Source of the DNA: Bradyrhizobium sp. CB2312
Lineage (GTDB): Bacteria; Pseudomonadota; Alphaproteobacteria; Rhizobiales; Xanthobacteraceae
Assembly (NCBI RefSeq): GCF_029714425.1
Contig: NZ_CP121668.1
Span: 7,213,501-7,277,500, forward strand
Direction: 5' to 3'
Length of the DNA: 64,000 nucleotides
In this document: in pieces, positions 53,255-60,942 of the stretch
Layout of the letters: each line of letters starts with the position of its first letter
How positions within the stretch are numbered: the stretch's first letter is position 1
Notes under the pieces: generated by a model
The model's database searches: none
Seen by the model: the letters and a program-made list of their open reading frames with translations, nothing else
Told to the model about the DNA's origin: nothing
Made by a program: the position numbers and the translations under genes

Positions 53255-55303
53255 CTAGTGCATTCCCAGCACCCTCGGCAGCCACAGCGTCAGGTCCGGC
53301 CAATACGTCACGATGACGAGGAAGCCGAGCATGGTGATCAGCCATGGCATCACCGCGACCGCAAGATCGGTGATCCGCATTCGCGCGATCATCGAGGCGA
53401 CGTACAGGTTCAGGCCGACAGGCGGATGGCAGAGACCGACCTCCATGTTGACGTCCATCACGATGCCGAAATGGACGAGGTCGATGCCGAGCTTCTTGGC
53501 GGCCGGCGCCAGGATCGGCGCCATGATCAGGATGATCGAGTTTGGCTCCATGAAGTTGCCGGCGAGCAGCAGCAGGATGTTGACCACCAGCAGGAAGCCG
53601 ACCCAGCCGAGATTCTGCGCCGCGATCCAGTCGGCGAGCGTCGCCGGCAGGTTCTCGTTGGAGAGCACGAAGGAGAACAGCACCGCGTTGGTGACGATGT
53701 AGAGCAGCATCGCGCTGGTGTTGGCGGCGCGCAGCAGCACCCGCGGCACGTCCGCCATCTTGATCGCCTTGTAGACGAACACCGCGATGATGAAGGAATA
53801 GACCGCCGCCATGGCGGCGGCTTCGGTCGCCGTGAACAGGCCGCTATAGATGCCGCCGATGATGATGACGACCAGCATCAATCCCCAGATGCTCTCGCGG
53901 AAGGTGCGGACGGTTTCGCCCCAGGTCGCCTTCGGCAGCCGCGGATAGTCGCGATTGCGGGCGAGCCACCAGGTGACGATGCAGAGCATCGTCGTCAGCA
54001 GGATGCCGGGGAGCAGGCCTGCGACGAACAGCGCGCCGATCGAGGTGTTGGTCGAGACCGCGTAGACGATCTTCGGGATCGACGGCAGCATCAGGATTCC
54101 GAGCGAGCCGGCGACGGTGATGATGCCGGCGCCGAAACGCATGGGATAACCGTGCCGGACCATCTCGGGCAGCACGATGGCGCCGATCGCCGCCACCGTC
54201 GCAACGCTCGAGCCGCAGACCAGTGCGAACATCGCGCAGGCGACGATGCCGGCAAGGCCGAGGCCACCATACCAATGACCGATCAGCGAGGTCGCGAAAT
54301 TGATCATGCGGCGCGCGACGCCGCCATGGGTGAGAAAATTTCCGGCAAGGATGAAGAACGGGATCGCCATGATCTCGAAGCCCTCGATGCCCGTGAAGAG
54401 CTTCATCGAGACCGCCTCGATCGGCACCGTGGTCAGCGTGAACAGGAACGTCATCACGGTGAGACCGAGCGCGATCGAGACCGGGATGCCGGTCAGCATC
54501 AGCGCGATCAAGAGCGCGAACACGGTCGCGGCGCGCATCCAGTGCGGCAGCACCACCACGCCGAACTTCTCGGCAAGGCACATCATGAAGATCAGGACCG
54601 GCGCCATGATCAGGATGACGCCGAGCGGCGAGACTTTTCGCGCAGCCGCGCGGGTTGCGGCGCCGGCGGGCTGCGGATGCAGCGCCGGCGAGGCGTCGGC
54701 CTCGACGCCCTCGACATGGGTCTCGTCGTGATGCGGCAGATCGCCCGTCCAGTAGTAGTGCCAGGAAACCTGGAGGAAGCGGAAGCACATCAGGCCCGAG
54801 CCGAGCGGGATCGCGAGATAGACGAACCACATCGGCGCTTCCAGATCGTTGGACTGCTGGCCGGTGTGGAACATCTCGCGCACGAAGGAGGCGCCGAAGG
54901 CGGCAATCATGCCGGTGAACAGCGCGCCGCACAGCATCGCGAACAGGATCACGTGCTTGCGCGAATGCTCCGGCAGGCGGTTGACGAGCAGGTCGACGCC
55001 GACATGGATGCCGGTGCGCACGCCATAGGCCGCGCCGAACTTCGCCATCCAGATGAACATGTAGATGCAGAGCTCCTGCGCCCAGGACAGATCGAGCTCG
55101 GACAGGAAGGTGAACACCGCCATCGACAGCGACGCGAGCCAGCTCATCCCGTGCGCGGCCGCCCATCTGGAGAGAGCGATCGATTCGCCGGCGCCGTAAC
55201 GGTGCACAACTGCGATGAAGATCAGGCCGGTTGCAGCCGCAATGAGCGTCGCGATCAACCATTCTTCGAGATGGTTGAGCGCCGAATTGAGCACGCGAAG
55301 CAA
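53255..55303 (-). CDS. dctM: TRAP transporter fused small and large permease (DctQM)
   Basis: 682 residues joining DctQ (about 1-195, four helices) and DctM (about 225-682, about twelve helices) in one protein; a Pro/Ala linker with HHDETHVEGVEADASPAL joins them. The start appears to be TTG 55303 (GGGGGATC upstream); an in-frame GTG three codons later is possible. Together with the binding protein at 55383 it imports a carboxylate using the sodium gradient. Substrate (C4-dicarboxylate or another organic acid) unknown. Confidence 0.9.
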   Translation of the reverse strand: MLRVLNSALNHLEEWLIATLIAAATGLIFIAVVHRYGAGESIALSRWAAAHGMSWLASLSMAVFTFLSELDLSWAQELCIYMFIWMAKFGAAYGVRTGIHVGVDLLVNRLPEHSRKHVILFAMLCGALFTGMIAAFGASFVREMFHTGQQSNDLEAPMWFVYLAIPLGSGLMCFRFLQVSWHYYWTGDLPHHDETHVEGVEADASPALHPQPAGAATRAAARKVSPLGVILIMAPVLIFMMCLAEKFGVVVLPHWMRAATVFALLIALMLTGIPVSIALGLTVMTFLFTLTTVPIEAVSMKLFTGIEGFEIMAIPFFILAGNFLTHGGVARRMINFATSLIGHWYGGLGLAGIVACAMFALVCGSSVATVAAIGAIVLPEMVRHGYPMRFGAGIITVAGSLGILMLPSIPKIVYAVSTNTSIGALFVAGLLPGILLTTMLCIVTWWLARNRDYPRLPKATWGETVRTFRESIWGLMLVVIIIGGIYSGLFTATEAAAMAAVYSFIIAVFVYKAIKMADVPRVLLRAANTSAMLLYIVTNAVLFSFVLSNENLPATLADWIAAQNLGWVGFLLVVNILLLLAGNFMEPNSIILIMAPILAPAAKKLGIDLVHFGIVMDVNMEVGLCHPPVGLNLYVASMIARMRITDLAVAVMPWLITMLGFLVIVTYWPDLTLWLPRVLGMH

Positions 55304-55327
55304 ATCGAGATCCCCCTATCGATACGA

Positions 55328-55359
55328 AACGGCCGGAAGTGCTTGCACTCCCGACCGTT
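55328..55359 (-). terminator. Long hairpin between dctP and dctQM
   Basis: On the minus strand AACGGTCGGGAGTGC pairs with GCACTTCCGGCCGTT (15 bp, two G-U pairs, two-base loop), 24 bases after the dctP stop. It probably limits read-through or protects the dctP message, so that more binding protein than permease is made, as in many TRAP operons. Confidence 0.7.
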
Positions 55360-55382
55360 GGTATTGTTCTCCAGGAAACGCG

Positions 55383-56393
55383 TCAGTTCATCTTGACGTC
55401 GAGTTCCTTGGCGACGAGATCGAGCACTTCCTGCCCGACCCGGCCCTTGGCCCATTTATAAGTCGGCTGCATCGCCTCCTGCCATGCCTTGCGATCGGCG
55501 TCGCTGAGATAATGCAGCGTGGTCTTGCCGGTCTTCTTGATCTCGGCGAGCGCATCCTCGTTTTCCTGATGCGCGATCAGATTGGTGTAGTCGGTGGCCT
55601 CGTTCATCGCCTTCTCGAGCTGGGCGCGGGTGTCGGGCGGCAGGCCGGACCAGAATTTCGAGTTGACGATGACGGCGTATTGCAAATGCGCGTGATAGGA
55701 CACGGTGATGTCCTTCTGCACCTCGTAGAACTTCTGCGTCAGATAGTTGGACGCAGTGTTCTCGCAGCCGTCGACGACGCCGGTCTGGAGCGCCTGGTAG
55801 ACTTCGGAGAACGCCATGATCTGCGGGATCGAGCCGAGCAGGCGGAAATACTGGTCGGCGATCTTCGAGCCGGAGATGCGGAACTTCAGGCCCTTGAAAT
55901 CCTCCGGCTTCATCAGCGGACGGTTCGACGACACCATGTGGAAGCCGTTGTCCCAATAAGCGAGCCCGGTGATGCCCTTGGCTTCCAGCTTCTGGAACAG
56001 CCATTTGCCGACCGTGCCTTTCATCGCGCTGGAATAGGTCGCATCGTCCTTGAACAGCCAGGGCAGGTCGAGCGCCTCGAACTCCTTGATGCCGAGCGGG
56101 GCGAATTTCGCGGTCGAGGGCGCCAGCATCTGCACCGAGCCGAGCTGGAGCGCCTCGATCTCCTCCTTGTCCTTGTAGAGCGAGGAGTTCGGATAGACCT
56201 CGATCTTGACCTTGCCGTCGGTATACTTCTCGGCGAGTTCCTTGAACTTCAGCGCGCCCTTCCCCTTCGGGGTGTCGTTGGCGACGACGTGGCTGAACTT
56301 GATGATGATCGGGCTCTGGGCGAAGGCGGGGGGCGCGAGGAGGGTGGCGAAAGCAAGCGTCGCCGCTGCGACCGCAGGAAGCAGTTTGCGCAT
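55383..56393 (-). CDS. dctP: TRAP transporter substrate-binding protein (DctP family)
   Basis: 336 residues from ATG 56393 with GGGGAGGTCC upstream. A signal peptide (about 1-26, ending APPAFAQ) precedes a DctP domain: IIIKFSHVVANDTPKGKGAL, EEIEALQLGSVQMLAPS and GLKFRISGSKIADQYFRLLG. The conserved Arg in the latter usually binds a substrate carboxylate. It is periplasmic and works with the fused DctQM encoded downstream. Confidence 0.93.
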   Translation of the reverse strand: MRKLLPAVAAATLAFATLLAPPAFAQSPIIIKFSHVVANDTPKGKGALKFKELAEKYTDGKVKIEVYPNSSLYKDKEEIEALQLGSVQMLAPSTAKFAPLGIKEFEALDLPWLFKDDATYSSAMKGTVGKWLFQKLEAKGITGLAYWDNGFHMVSSNRPLMKPEDFKGLKFRISGSKIADQYFRLLGSIPQIMAFSEVYQALQTGVVDGCENTASNYLTQKFYEVQKDITVSYHAHLQYAVIVNSKFWSGLPPDTRAQLEKAMNEATDYTNLIAHQENEDALAEIKKTGKTTLHYLSDADRKAWQEAMQPTYKWAKGRVGQEVLDLVAKELDVKMN

Positions 56394-56593
56394 GAAGGAC
56401 CTCCCCAATAACCCCAGCAAACCGGGTCTTTTTTGTTTTGCGTCCCCAGTAGTGGCAGCAATCCGCCACCCTGCCAACTAGACCTAAGCCCAATTTGCCG
56501 CAGGCAAGCTATCTTGACGGCTGCCGCATGCGCAACCCGGCACCCGCTCCGGCCCAATGGAGCGAGCGCTTATGTCGCATTGCGGCAAGGCGA

Positions 56594-57364
56594 TCAGCCC
56601 TTGCGCTGCGCGACCATGAACAGACGGCGGAACGGAAACAGCGTCTGCCCCGCGGCGTTCTTGGGATAGGCTTTTGCGACCCGCTCCCCGTAGGCCGCTT
56701 CGAACGCCGCCTTCTCCTCGCCCTGCAAGACGTCGAGATAGCGCGTCAGCCAGGTCCCCTTGGTCCACTCCTTCACGGGGTTCTCGCCCTCGAGCACCTG
56801 AAGATATTCGGTCTCCCAGATGTCGACATTGGCCGACATCGGAGCAAGGAGGTCGTGATAGAACGCCGGTCCCTCGACTGGTGGCGGCGTGACGAGGTGC
56901 TCGACCTTGGACCGCCATGGGCCGCTCAATGCAGTCTCGCCGATCAGCACATGCGAGGGAGCCAGAAAGTTGCGCGGCATCTGCACCGCGAGGATGCCGC
57001 CGGGCTTCACCTTCTCCATCACCGACGGAAACAGTGCCGCATGATTGGGCAGCCAGTGGAGTGCGGCATTGGAATAGACGAGGTTGTATTGCCTCAAGGG
57101 ACGCCACTGGCCGAGGTCCTCATGTGACCATTCCACGTCAGGCGCCGCCTTGCGGCCTGCAGCGACCATCTCGGCCGAGCCCTCGACACCGGTCACGGCC
57201 GCATCCGGCCAGCGCTCCCTGATCAGTTTCGTCACATTACCGGCACCGGCGCCGAGATCGGCGACCGTGCGCGGGCCGACATCCGGAATCCGCATTAACA
57301 GGTCGACGGCGGGCCGCAAGCGGTGGCCGGAGAATTTCAGATATTGCTGCGGATCCCAGACCAT
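56594..57364 (-). CDS. tam: Trans-aconitate 2-methyltransferase-like SAM methyltransferase
   Basis: 256 residues from ATG 57364. MVWDPQQYLKFSGHRLRPA is typical of Tam proteins. The SAM motif is VADLGAGAGNVTKLI, followed by VEGSAEMVAAGR and WLPNHAALFPSVMEKVKPGG. Tam methylates trans-aconitate, a spontaneous TCA-cycle by-product that inhibits aconitase. The gene is divergent from the SDR gene at 57503 across 138 bases. Confidence 0.88.
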   Translation of the reverse strand: MVWDPQQYLKFSGHRLRPAVDLLMRIPDVGPRTVADLGAGAGNVTKLIRERWPDAAVTGVEGSAEMVAAGRKAAPDVEWSHEDLGQWRPLRQYNLVYSNAALHWLPNHAALFPSVMEKVKPGGILAVQMPRNFLAPSHVLIGETALSGPWRSKVEHLVTPPPVEGPAFYHDLLAPMSANVDIWETEYLQVLEGENPVKEWTKGTWLTRYLDVLQGEEKAAFEAAYGERVAKAYPKNAAGQTLFPFRRLFMVAQRKG

Positions 57365-57502
57365 GACATGCGCCTTTTCTTTTTCGTGTTTCCTTCGCTG
57401 CGGCTCTTGGTTACCACTGCTCGTCCCGATCAGGCAATTCGCAAAGCCGGCGGGACGGGCAGGAAACGAACAGCAACACGCAAAAAACAAGAGAGCGTTG
57501 TT

Positions 57503-58246
57503 ATGGACCTCGGGCTCAAATCGAAAACCGCAGTCGTGACGGGAGCGAGCATCGGCATCGGCCGTGCCATCGCCAAGGGCCTCGCTGCCGAAGGCGTGCG
57601 CGTCGTCGGCGTGGCGCGCCGCACCGACCTGCTCGCCGAGCTGGTGAAGGAGGTCGGCGGCGGGCTGATCACGCCGCTCGCGCAGGACGTGATGGAGAAG
57701 GACGCGGCGGAGAAGATCGCGGCCTTCGCGCTGAAGGAGCTCGGCCATGTCGACATCCTCATCAACAATGCCGGCGGCAGCCGTCCCCTCCCCGTCGATG
57801 CGCCCGACAGCAAATGGGACGAGGCGATCGCGTTGAACTTCACCAGCTACCGCCGCATCGCCCATGCGCTCTTGCCGCAGATGATCGCGCGCAAATGGGG
57901 CCGCATCGTCAACATCACCGGCAAATCCGAGCCGGAAGGCCTCAACGCCGCCTTCGCGGCGAAAGCCGCCGTGCACGCCTGGGCCAAGGGCCTGTCACGC
58001 GAGATCGGCGAGCACGGCATCACCATCAACTGCATCCCGCCCGGCCGCATCATGAGCGAGCAGATCCGCCGCAACTATCCGCCGGAGTATCGCGAGCGCT
58101 TTGCCGAGGAGGAGATTCCGGTCGGCTATTGGGGCGAGCCGGAAGACCTCGCAGCCCTCGCGGTGTTCCTGGCCTCGCCGGTGGCGCGCTACATCACCGG
58201 CACGGTGATCCCGGTGGATGGGGGCTTGCGGCGGTATCAGTTCTAG
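57503..58246 (+). CDS. Short-chain dehydrogenase/reductase with an unusual active site
   Basis: 247 residues from ATG 57503. The Rossmann N-terminus has TAVVTGASIGIGRAIAKGLA and ILINNAGG, and the C-terminus YITGTVIPVDGG. The Ser of the active site is plausible in NITGKS, but the usual Tyr-x-x-x-Lys is Ala-Phe-Ala-Ala-Lys (LNAAFAAKAAVHAW), so the catalytic Tyr is missing. The Lys and fold are kept, so it may reduce another substrate class, act as a binding protein, or use a different proton donor. A short decayed copy of its 3' end lies at 62077. Confidence 0.85.
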   Translation: MDLGLKSKTAVVTGASIGIGRAIAKGLAAEGVRVVGVARRTDLLAELVKEVGGGLITPLAQDVMEKDAAEKIAAFALKELGHVDILINNAGGSRPLPVDAPDSKWDEAIALNFTSYRRIAHALLPQMIARKWGRIVNITGKSEPEGLNAAFAAKAAVHAWAKGLSREIGEHGITINCIPPGRIMSEQIRRNYPPEYRERFAEEEIPVGYWGEPEDLAALAVFLASPVARYITGTVIPVDGGLRRYQF

Positions 58247-58327
58247 AGCGGGAGCTGGGGCCTTCTCGCGCTGACCCGCTTTCCGTTGCTCTTGAAGTCG
58301 ATCACGATCTGATCGCAGCCGTCGCGC

Positions 58328-58525
58328 TCAAGTCGCGACGCTGCTCTTGGCGGCGCGGCAGTGCTTTTCGCAGAGCGCATCCAGCCTGACCCGATCCGGC
58401 ACGCTACGAAGATCGTCATTCTGATGGAGCAGCTGCTCCAGCTCGAAGGTCTCGTCCGGGGAAAGTCCGGGAAGGATGATCATGCCTTTGGCATTCGTGG
58501 TGAACTCGAAATAGCGAGCGCTCAT
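58328..58525 (-). CDS. Small hypothetical protein
   Basis: 65 residues from ATG 58525 (GGAATTCCAG upstream). MSARYFEFTTNAKGMIILPG, then LSPDETFELEQLLHQNDDLR and a basic tail with two Cys. Codon pattern and start suggest a real gene of the kind seen in Bradyrhizobium genomes, but no function or family is known to me. Confidence 0.5.
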   Translation of the reverse strand: MSARYFEFTTNAKGMIILPGLSPDETFELEQLLHQNDDLRSVPDRVRLDALCEKHCRAAKSSVAT

Positions 58526-58658
58526 CTGGAATTCCGAAAATGACTTAGGATCAATATCGGCGATCCTAGCGATGGGACGACAATCCGCCAAGAGGCGATA
58601 ACGGGCGATAACAGGCGACCATGCGACAGGTGCAGGACTTGCACGACGGAATGTGCGG

Positions 58659-58916
58659 TCAGACCGATGTGATCTTGCGCAATTGCGCGGCAGGCGCATC
58701 GTGGAGGTCGTCCGGTGCGGCGAGATAGGCTGGCCAATCGATCGGCCGGCAGAACAGACCGCGGCGGCCGATCTCGCGAAACAGGCGGTCCGCGCGCTGC
58801 TTTGCAGGCACGCCTACGAGGGGGGTGCCGGCCAAGGCATCGGCTTGCACTTCGTTGCGGATGAACTCGTACATCCGCAAGATGAAATGGTCGGAGAGGC
58901 CTTCAAAGTCGTCCAT
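58659..58916 (-). CDS. Small hypothetical protein
   Basis: 85 residues: MDDFEGLSDHFILRMYEFIR, then NEVQADALAGTPLVGVPAKQ and RADRLFREIGRRGLFCRPID. Mostly helical, soluble. The ATG is 18 bases after the stop of the 56-residue membrane protein on the same strand, so the two probably form an operon. Function unknown. Confidence 0.6.
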   Translation of the reverse strand: MDDFEGLSDHFILRMYEFIRNEVQADALAGTPLVGVPAKQRADRLFREIGRRGLFCRPIDWPAYLAAPDDLHDAPAAQLRKITSV

Positions 58917-58934
58917 GGAGATCCCAGGCTCGTG

Positions 58935-59105
58935 TCAAGACAACGTCCATTCGAGGACACGCCAGCTGACCCAGGCGATCGCGCCGATCCAGGCGATCAT
59001 CGCGCCGCCGACCGCGCCAAAGAACGCAAGCGCGACCAGATAGTCGCTGGTCGGCCGGCGCTGAACGCCGACAGGCACTTCTTGCGTGGCGGTTCTATCA
59101 AGCAT
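58935..59105 (-). CDS. 56-residue membrane protein
   Basis: MLDRTATQEVPVGVQRRPTS is followed by one long hydrophobic region (DYLVALAFFGAVGGAMIAWI and GAIAWVSWRV), giving one or two membrane helices. CAGGGACCAGA precedes the ATG at 59105. Its open frame, hydrophobicity and close spacing to the next gene support a real small protein. Function unknown. Confidence 0.55.
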   Translation of the reverse strand: MLDRTATQEVPVGVQRRPTSDYLVALAFFGAVGGAMIAWIGAIAWVSWRVLEWTLS

Positions 59106-59285
59106 TCTGGTCCCTGACGGATGACAGGGATAACGAGCTCAATGCGGATCGACAAATGGACGACGATATTAACCTCACCAGTCAACCTTAAGACGGAAAC
59201 CGCGCCTCCTCGCGCGAGGCGTCCGACCGGGCGCGAACCGCTGGCTGATGACAAACCAGCCAGGGATCACAGCCAAGGGCCACAG

Positions 59286-59513
59286 CTAAGGGCCGTGAGG
59301 CGACATCGGCGGCTTGGTTGCGGCCGTGTCGCCCAGCATCTCGAGCTGGCTCGCCAGTGCGCTGAGGCTGCGTGATATGCTCTTCAGGATGGTGGCAGTC
59401 CTGGCGGGCAGACCTGTTTCGGTCGCCTTTCCGTTGAAAGCCCTCGCGAGTGCGCGGCACTCTGCGGCGGAGGGCAGACTTCTATGCACGGTCGCTTTGA
59501 CTCCAGCTGACAC
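59286..59513 (-). CDS. Small hypothetical protein (start uncertain)
   Basis: 75 residues if the GTG at 59513 is used; the open frame continues to 59570. AAECRALARAFNGKATETGL and ILKSISRSLSALASQLEMLG are helical and amphipathic. It is divergent from the winged-helix gene at 59592. The reading frame could be chance; moderate support from codon pattern only. Confidence 0.4.
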   Translation of the reverse strand: MSAGVKATVHRSLPSAAECRALARAFNGKATETGLPARTATILKSISRSLSALASQLEMLGDTAATKPPMSPHGP

Positions 59514-59591
59514 ATTCGCGTTTTCTGCACGTTTTGCAAACGAACATGCGCGCGCTAAACACAAATGCAAGCAAAAACGAGAGTGGCGAAA

Positions 59592-60017
59592 ATGGCCGGA
59601 AAAATCCCAGACAATTCAGATCCAGCCTTGGCGAAGCGTCACAAGCAATCGGCGATCATCGGCCGCCTGACCGTGGCCTGCTTCGTGGCGATGCGCAGCG
59701 GCTACGCGCGCAAGCATCTCGGGGCGGTGTTCGAAGAGCTGCTGACGGCGCTGGCGATCCGCGTCGCCGACGATCTCGGCGCACCGCCATTGACGGCGTC
59801 CGATCTGTCCAGGCATCTGGGATTGCCGCGCTCCAACGTCCGCCGCTGCCTCGAAGCCCTGGCCGAGGAAGGCGTCGTCCGCAAGGAGAATGAGCACGGC
59901 TACAGGGGAGAGTTGGACTGGCTCGCCTCCCGGATCGATGCGGAGTATTTCCTGACGATCCGCAATGCGATCATCTCCGCGGCTGACGAGTTGAAGGCGC
60001 TGGACGCGCCCGCGTAA
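59592..60017 (+). CDS. Winged-helix transcriptional regulator-like protein
   Basis: 141 residues from ATG 59592 (59565 also in frame). A helical N-terminus precedes a winged helix (about 65-115): TASDLSRHLGLPRSNVRRCL, then EALAEEGVVRKENEHGYRGE. The length and layout resemble MarR- or IclR-like DNA-binding domains without a ligand domain. Targets unknown. Followed by the FixK box at 60053. Confidence 0.7.
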   Translation: MAGKIPDNSDPALAKRHKQSAIIGRLTVACFVAMRSGYARKHLGAVFEELLTALAIRVADDLGAPPLTASDLSRHLGLPRSNVRRCLEALAEEGVVRKENEHGYRGELDWLASRIDAEYFLTIRNAIISAADELKALDAPA

Positions 60018-60052
60018 GGAGGCCTGCGCAGGAGGCGCCTGGCGCCGGATAC

Positions 60053-60066
60053 TTGATCTAGATCAA
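60053..60066 (+). promoter_or_regulatory. FixK box upstream of the Gly/Tyr-rich secreted protein
   Basis: TTGATCTAGATCAA is an exact and fully symmetrical TTGA-N6-TCAA site, 83 bases before the ATG at 60149. Class II spacing gives a transcript start near 60100. The context (TTGATC-x-AGATCAAGCTTG) is strikingly like the box at 5010. Confidence 0.8.
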
Positions 60067-60148
60067 GCTTGCCACGGCACCGCCATTCCGGAATGGTTGT
60101 CGATGGCCGCGCAGAAGCGCCGCCCCATAGCCAAGGAGATGATCGATC

Positions 60149-60583
60149 ATGACCTCCTCGAACTCCCTGCGTCGCCTGATGCTCGCTGCGGCAAGCACCT
60201 TGCTTCTCGGCACGGGCGCCCAGGCCGGGCCGATCCCCACACATCTGTCGGCGATCAAATCGATGGTCGAGCCGACCACGACCGAAGTGCGCTGGGTCGG
60301 CGGCTGGCGCGGCGGCTATGGCTATCGCGGCGGCGGCTGGGGCTACCGCGGTTGGGGTTATCGCGGAGGCTGGGGCTATCGCGGCCTCGGTTATGGCGTC
60401 GCCGGCGCCGTGGTCGGCGGCGCGATTGCGCGGAGTGTCTATTACGGAGGCTATGGCGGCTATCCCGCCTACAGCTACGGCTACAGTTACCCGCCCGCTG
60501 CGTATTATGGCTATGGCGGCGACTACGGCTACGGCTACGGCGGCGATTATTGCGCGCCCTCCGGCAGCTACTGGGCCTACTAG
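60149..60583 (+). CDS. Gly/Tyr-rich secreted protein, probable FixK target
   Basis: 144 residues from ATG 60149 behind AAGGAGATGATCG. A signal peptide (about 1-26, ending GAQAG) is followed by a short conserved stretch (IPTHLSAIKSMVEPTTTEVR) and a low-complexity part with repeated WGYRG units, a glycine-rich hydrophobic helix (LGYGVAGAVVGGAIARSVYY) and Tyr/Gly-rich tail. Such proteins may be surface or envelope components. The perfect FixK box predicts induction at low oxygen. Function unknown. Confidence 0.8.
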   Translation: MTSSNSLRRLMLAAASTLLLGTGAQAGPIPTHLSAIKSMVEPTTTEVRWVGGWRGGYGYRGGGWGYRGWGYRGGWGYRGLGYGVAGAVVGGAIARSVYYGGYGGYPAYSYGYSYPPAAYYGYGGDYGYGYGGDYCAPSGSYWAY

Positions 60584-60586
60584 AGC

Positions 60587-60655
60587 ATAGGATGGGTAGA
60601 GCGCACCGAAACCCATCGACGAACATCCAGCTTGAAACGTGATGGGTTTCGCAGC
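60587..60655. repeat. Degenerate interspersed palindromic repeat, GGATGGGTAGAGCGC family
   Basis: TAGGATGGGTAGAGCGC and CGAAACCCATC on the left face GATGGGTTTCGC on the right, which then degenerates. It follows the stop of the Gly/Tyr-rich gene and could help end its transcript. Confidence 0.55.
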
Positions 60656-60660
60656 GGACT

Positions 60661-60843
60661 TCATCCCTCGCCCGCCGGCGGGATCACATACAGCGTCAGC
60701 ACGCGCAGGACGACGATGAAGCCGACGAAGGCCGACGCCGCGTTCACATAAAGTTGCTGCCGTGATGTGATGACGTGACAAGGCGGGGTATCGCCCGGCG
60801 ACGAAAAATCGGCACACTCAAACTCCCAACAATGACGACCCAC
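60661..60843 (-). CDS. Small membrane protein, start uncertain or degraded
   Basis: The C-terminal part ITSRQQLYVNAASAFVGFIV, VLRVLTLYVIPPAGEG looks like a real single-span membrane protein. No ATG or well-placed ribosome site lies in front of it; the only in-frame candidate nearby is GTG 60843, giving 60 residues with an odd Cys-rich beginning. It may be a damaged gene. The rest of the 359-base gap holds a repeat remnant. Confidence 0.35.
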   Translation of the reverse strand: MGRHCWEFECADFSSPGDTPPCHVITSRQQLYVNAASAFVGFIVVLRVLTLYVIPPAGEG

Positions 60844-60942
60844 GCTGCAGTCGCACCGGGGACTGCAAATGAGCAACGTCCATCGCCTGGGTGAGCACCA
60901 CAGGGGCCTGCCCTTGCCAATTCGTCACGAGAGCCGCGCAAC

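Noticed and set aside
53258..55396. 712-residue open frame antisense to dctQM
   Set aside because: It mirrors the TRAP permease codons and is rich in Asp, His, Arg and Gln without any motif.
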